From contig CANQSR010000009.1 in assembly GCA_947626575.1 (NCBI GenBank), positions 20,028 to 84,027 of the forward strand: a DNA stretch of 64,000 nucleotides. Reading direction: 5' to 3'. A model generated the notes under the pieces. That model was given only the letters and a program-made list of their open reading frames with translations. It searched no databases and was not told the origin of the DNA. The stretch is from an uncultured Clostridia bacterium (lineage in GTDB: Bacteria > Bacillota > Clostridia > Christensenellales > Borkfalkiaceae). Below are positions 58,139-64,000 of the stretch, piece after piece. The position numbers were made by a program, and so were the translations under genes. The stretch's first letter is position 1, and every line of letters starts with the position of its first letter.

Positions 58139-60133
58139 ATGATCAGAAAATATACTTACGGCAAACCCGTCCAAACAGATGCCACCGTCATTCCCGTAAG
58201 CACGGCTTCGGGCATGCCTGCCCCGTTTACCGTCACCGAGACGGAATGCGGCGAGATCTTCGTCTATGAAATGGATAAGGCCGACGCCGTGTTCGGCCTC
58301 GGCGAACAGCTGCGCGGCATGAACAAGCGCGGCTGGATCTACGATAGCTGGAATTACGACGACCCCTCCATCACCGAGGGCCGCTCCTGCCTCTATGGCG
58401 CGCACAACTTCATTCTTATCTTCGGGAAGAAGATGTTCGGGGCCTTCTTCGATTGCGGCGGCAAGGTCACCTTCGATATCGGCTACGGCGACCCCGACCT
58501 TCTCACCGTCAGCGCAAAAGATACCGACGTCTACATCATCGAGGGCGACAGCGCCCTTGACATCGTGAAGCAATTCCGCACGCTCATCGGGCAGAGCTAC
58601 ATCCCGCCCAAGTGGGCGTTCGGATACGCGCAGTCCAAGTGGGGGTATAAATGCGAGGCGGATATCCGCGAAGTGTTCGAGGGCTACAAGAAAAACGGTC
58701 TGCCCCTCGACATGATCTACCTCGATATCGACTACATGCAGGACTACAAGGATTTTACCGTCAACAAGGAGCGGTTTCCCGACCTTGCGGCGCTCTCCGC
58801 CGAATTCAAGTCGGAAGGGGTGCGCCTCGTTCCCATCATCGACGCGGCCGTCAAAGTGGAAGAGGGGTATTCCGTCTATGATGAAGGCGTCGAAAAGGGG
58901 TATTTCTGCACCGATGCGGAGGGCAAGCCCTTCGTGGTGGGCGTATGGCCGGGAGACAGCGTCCTGCCCGACGTTTTGAATCCCGAAGCGCGCCTGTGGT
59001 TCGGTTCGCAGTATAAGGCGTTGCTCGACCGGGGCATCGAGGGCTTCTGGAACGATATGAACGAGCCTGCCACCTTTTACAGCAAGGGGACCCTGCAACA
59101 CGCGCTCGCGGAGGTCGCCAAGGCCGTCGGCAAGAATTTGCAGGTGGAGGAATATAACGAGGTCACGGGCAACTTCCACCGCCTCGCGAACAACCCCGCC
59201 GACCACGATAGTTTCTACCACAACGCCGCGGACGGCCGCCACGTCCATACGGACGTACACAACCTCTACGGCTACAACATGACGCGCGGGGCGGCGGAGT
59301 ATTTCGCGGAGTATGCCCCCGATAAACGCTTCTTGCTCTTCTCGCGCTCCTCGTATATCGGCCTGCACCGCTATGCGGGCATCTGGACGGGGGACAACTG
59401 CTCGTGGTGGTCGCATTTAAGGCACAACATCGCCATGATGCCCGGCCTCGACATGTGCGGCTTCCTGTATGCGGGCGCCGATCTCGGCGGCCACGGCGAC
59501 CGCACCACCGAGGAACTCATGCTGCGCTGGCTCGCCTTCGGCATCTTCGAACCGCTCCTTCGCAACCACGCCACGCAGGGAACGCGCGACCAGGAGTTCT
59601 ATGTATTCAAAAACAAGCGGGCGTTCCGCGATCTGCTCGGCATCCGCTATGCCATCCTGCCCTATCTTTACAGCGAGTTCGTGCGCTGTGCCAAGACGGG
59701 GGATATGCTCTCGCGCCCGCTCTGCTTCGATTACCCCGACGACAGGCGCGCCCGCACCGTCGAGGACCAGCTCCTCATCGGCGGAAGCATCATGATCGCG
59801 CCCGTCGTGGAGCAAAACGCCGACGGCCGCTATGTGTATCTGCCCGCGCGCATGAAGATGATCCGCATGAAGGCGGGAAACCGCTATACCGAGCGCATCG
59901 TCGAGAAGGGCGAGTATTATATCGAAGTCCCGCTCGATGAAGTGGTGTTCTTCCTCCGCGAGGGGAAGGTCATGCCGCTCGCAAAGCCCGCGGAAAACGT
60001 CGCCTCCCTCGACGAGGAACATCTTACGTGGCTGAAATTCATCACGCAGCCCGCGCAGTTTACGCTCTGCCGCGACGACGGCATCACGAAGTCAAGCCTC
60101 GAAAAAATTGAAACCGTGACGGTGGAACCCTGA
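58139..60133 (+). CDS. Glycoside hydrolase family 31 protein
   Basis: VFGLGEQLRGMNKRG, WNDMNEPATF, RSSYIGLHRYAGIWTGDN. Confidence 0.94.
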   Translation: MIRKYTYGKPVQTDATVIPVSTASGMPAPFTVTETECGEIFVYEMDKADAVFGLGEQLRGMNKRGWIYDSWNYDDPSITEGRSCLYGAHNFILIFGKKMFGAFFDCGGKVTFDIGYGDPDLLTVSAKDTDVYIIEGDSALDIVKQFRTLIGQSYIPPKWAFGYAQSKWGYKCEADIREVFEGYKKNGLPLDMIYLDIDYMQDYKDFTVNKERFPDLAALSAEFKSEGVRLVPIIDAAVKVEEGYSVYDEGVEKGYFCTDAEGKPFVVGVWPGDSVLPDVLNPEARLWFGSQYKALLDRGIEGFWNDMNEPATFYSKGTLQHALAEVAKAVGKNLQVEEYNEVTGNFHRLANNPADHDSFYHNAADGRHVHTDVHNLYGYNMTRGAAEYFAEYAPDKRFLLFSRSSYIGLHRYAGIWTGDNCSWWSHLRHNIAMMPGLDMCGFLYAGADLGGHGDRTTEELMLRWLAFGIFEPLLRNHATQGTRDQEFYVFKNKRAFRDLLGIRYAILPYLYSEFVRCAKTGDMLSRPLCFDYPDDRRARTVEDQLLIGGSIMIAPVVEQNADGRYVYLPARMKMIRMKAGNRYTERIVEKGEYYIEVPLDEVVFFLREGKVMPLAKPAENVASLDEEHLTWLKFITQPAQFTLCRDDGITKSSLEKIETVTVEP

Positions 60134-60134
60134 C

Positions 60135-60926
60135 ATGGGTACCGCGGAACTTGTCCGCCTCATTGAAATGCCGCCCGAAATGGCGGCAAAACTGAGGCCC
60201 GCGGAAGGGCTTGAAGAGGACATTTCCGCGCTTTTGCGCGTGGAGAGCTTCGAAAGCGCCGCAAACGCCCTCCACGAGGCGCTTTCGCCGGATGAGGACG
60301 GCGCAAAGATCCTTTCCGCCATGCTCGAAGCGGCCACCATGTCCGAAAGAGAGTATCAAAAACGCAAAATTCCGCGCGAAATCTACCTTGATACGATGAA
60401 GGCCTTTTCGCGGTTTGTGCGTGAACATCACGAAAAATACGGCGAATGGGGATTTTCCACGTGGTGGTGGGCGGGAAGGCACACTTCCCTGAAACTCTTC
60501 CGCATCGGCGCGCTCGAATACGAGATGTGCGAGGAGGAGACGGGCAAAGAGCTTTCCATCCACATCCCTTCGGGGACGGACTTTTCCCCCGCTTCGGTGG
60601 ATGCCTCCCTCGCCGCGGCGCGCAAATTTTTCGCGGCGTATTTCCCCGCCTACCGTGACGCGCCCTTTACCTGCTGTTCGTGGATGCTCGCGCCCGCGCT
60701 TGCGGCGCTTCTGCCGCCCGCTTCCAACATCCGCGCGTTTGCCGCGCGGTTCGAGATCTTGGCCGAGTATGATAAGTCCGACTGCGCGGAGTTCGTCTTT
60801 TGCCGCTCCGCGGGGAGCCGCGTGGAGGACTTCCCCGAAGATACTTCGCTCCGCCGCGCCCTCAAAGCGTATCTGCTCGCGGGCAACCGTCTCGGCGTCG
60901 CGCGGGGGCGCATGAAGCGCGGGTGA
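60135..60926 (+). CDS. Acyltransferase-domain-like protein of uncertain function
   Basis: Operon position; resembles acyltransferase domain-containing proteins of Firmicutes glycan clusters (from memory, unverified). Confidence 0.5.
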   Translation: MGTAELVRLIEMPPEMAAKLRPAEGLEEDISALLRVESFESAANALHEALSPDEDGAKILSAMLEAATMSEREYQKRKIPREIYLDTMKAFSRFVREHHEKYGEWGFSTWWWAGRHTSLKLFRIGALEYEMCEEETGKELSIHIPSGTDFSPASVDASLAAARKFFAAYFPAYRDAPFTCCSWMLAPALAALLPPASNIRAFAARFEILAEYDKSDCAEFVFCRSAGSRVEDFPEDTSLRRALKAYLLAGNRLGVARGRMKRG

Positions 60927-61021
60927 GGCCGCTCTGCGCCGCAAGGCGGCGTAAAAATGTACGTTATTTTGAAGAAAAATAAAAAATAGTATGTTTTGTG
61001 CAAATTTTCAGCGCGGAAGCG

Positions 61022-61050
61022 TTGACAATTAGTTAAGAAATATGTAAAAT
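61022..61050 (+). promoter_or_regulatory. Sigma-A promoter for the RpiR-type gene
   Basis: TTGACA-N17-TAAAAT. Confidence 0.75.
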
Positions 61051-61051
61051 A

Positions 61052-61126
61052 GAGTAGCATTGTACTATTAGAGTAGCATTGTACTATTAGAGTAGCATTG
61101 TACTATTAGAGTAGCATTGTACTATT
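61052..61126 (+). repeat. Perfect tandem repeat, 19-bp unit GAGTAGCATTGTACTATTA, about 3.9 copies
   Basis: Direct reading of four consecutive identical units. Confidence 0.97.
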
Positions 61127-61208
61127 GCGGGTATCCGCGCGGAAAGGCGGAACGAGGCCAACCCCTCGGCGCTTGCTTTTCGGGACCATAATTTACGGAG
61201 GGGGCAGT

Positions 61209-62039
61209 ATGCCGAATACGATCAGGCGCAAGATCGCGCATCTCAAAGAAGGAAAGCTGACCAAGAGCCAGCAAAAGCTCGTCGAATACTTCGAGACGGT
61301 GGACCTGAGGAAGGTCATTTATATGTCCATCACCGACCTTGCGGCGGCGACGGACGTCGCGGAGGCGACGGTGTTGCGTTTTTGCCGTTCGCTCGGCTTC
61401 AACGGCTATCAGGAGTTCCGTCTGAATTTAGCGCAGGGCGCGGTGGAGAACGACGATGACGACGAAGGCGGCATCTCCTTCGTGAACGAACTCGAAGAGA
61501 CCTACCAGCTCGCCATGGAAAATGTGCGGCGGGGGCTTTCGGAGGCGCAGATCCGTGAAGCGATCGAGATGATCCTCTCCGCGGAGACGGTCTGTTGCTT
61601 CGGCGTGGGGCATTCTCACCTTGCGGCGCTGGAACTTCACAACCGACTGATGATGATGGGGCTTGTGACGTTCTGCGAGCGCGATACACACTTGCAGAAC
61701 GTGCTTCTTTCCTCGCGCGGGGAAGGGGACCTTATGATCATCTTTTCCGTTTCGGGGGCTTCCAAGGATACGGTGGAGGCGGCGGAACTCGCGCGCTCCA
61801 TCGGCATGAAGCTGCTTGTTGTCACGTGTTATAAGAATTCGCCGCTCTCGCGGTACGCCGATCTGGTGCTTGCGGCGGAGCCGATGGATTCGCCCATGAC
61901 CCCCGGCGCGATGACGGGCAAGATCATGCAACTGTTCATGGTGGATATCCTGTGTACGGGCATGCACAACGCCGATAAGACGCGGTTCGATGCGTATTAC
62001 GCAAAGAGCAGCCGCGCCACGGTCAGCAAGCTGATTTAA
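61209..62039 (+). CDS. MurR/RpiR family transcriptional regulator
   Basis: SITDLAAATDVAEATVLRFCRSLGFNGYQEFRLNLA HTH followed by SIS domain. Confidence 0.93.
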   Translation: MPNTIRRKIAHLKEGKLTKSQQKLVEYFETVDLRKVIYMSITDLAAATDVAEATVLRFCRSLGFNGYQEFRLNLAQGAVENDDDDEGGISFVNELEETYQLAMENVRRGLSEAQIREAIEMILSAETVCCFGVGHSHLAALELHNRLMMMGLVTFCERDTHLQNVLLSSRGEGDLMIIFSVSGASKDTVEAAELARSIGMKLLVVTCYKNSPLSRYADLVLAAEPMDSPMTPGAMTGKIMQLFMVDILCTGMHNADKTRFDAYYAKSSRATVSKLI

Positions 62040-62096
62040 GAAATATATTAAATATGGGAAACGCCCTGCTTCTGACGGGTGTCCATAGGGATTCTA

Positions 62097-62136
62097 TGAA
62101 TAAGCGGTTTGGCGGTTAGTCAAACCGCTTATTCGT
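62097..62136. terminator. Terminator-type hairpin between RpiR gene and recombinase
   Basis: GAATAAGCGGTTTG-gcggttagt-CAAACCGCTTATTC. Confidence 0.6.
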
Positions 62137-62151
62137 TGTCCCTCCCGAAGT

Positions 62152-63974
<1,823 letters not shown>

Positions 63975-64000
63975 GTATTCTTATTCGAGCGCTTGGAATA

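Noticed and set aside
57863-59416. 517-aa minus-strand ORF opposite GH20/GH31 genes
   Set aside because: Shadow ORF on the complementary strand of well-supported genes.
61052-61126. Possible CRISPR array
   Set aside because: Units are contiguous with no spacers and no cas genes nearby; a simple tandem repeat.

Overview
This 64 kb window comes from a fairly GC-rich, apparently endospore-forming Clostridia-like Firmicute; taxonomy is inferred only from gene content (spoIIE, a GerA/B/C-type operon, a PdaB-like deacetylase). Housekeeping content: inorganic pyrophosphatase, Hsp20, glycyl- and glutaminyl-tRNA synthetases, a pyrB-C-F-K-D-E operon, upp, asparaginase, uvrB and uvrA, a divergent Ku/LigD NHEJ pair, a tRNA-Ser(GCT), and a glycan-utilisation operon (NAGPA-like lipoprotein, SGNH hydrolase, DUF4127, ROK, GH20, GH31, acyltransferase-like protein, RpiR regulator). 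The right edge enters a mobile element (large serine recombinase plus a TnpW-like ORF). Intergenic DNA is unusually rich in repeat families. Strongest candidates for something undescribed: (i) a compact structured ncRNA with its own promoter and terminator at 27951-28162; (ii) a minus-strand transcript from a near-consensus promoter at 9189-9216 carrying two tandem 10-codon ORFs with strong Shine-Dalgarno sites and then long hairpins; (iii) a glyS 3'-end remnant whose 5 differences from the resident glyS are all synonymous, next to an XRE-regulator/lipoprotein module with three palindromic operators; (iv) an over-represented CATGTCCG motif, about 22 hand-counted copies against roughly 2-3 expected; (v) intergenic repeat families whose hairpin arms differ in sequence but keep pairing between copies. 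Everything was read by eye: no alignments, folding or database searches were run, and coordinates of repeats are approximate.
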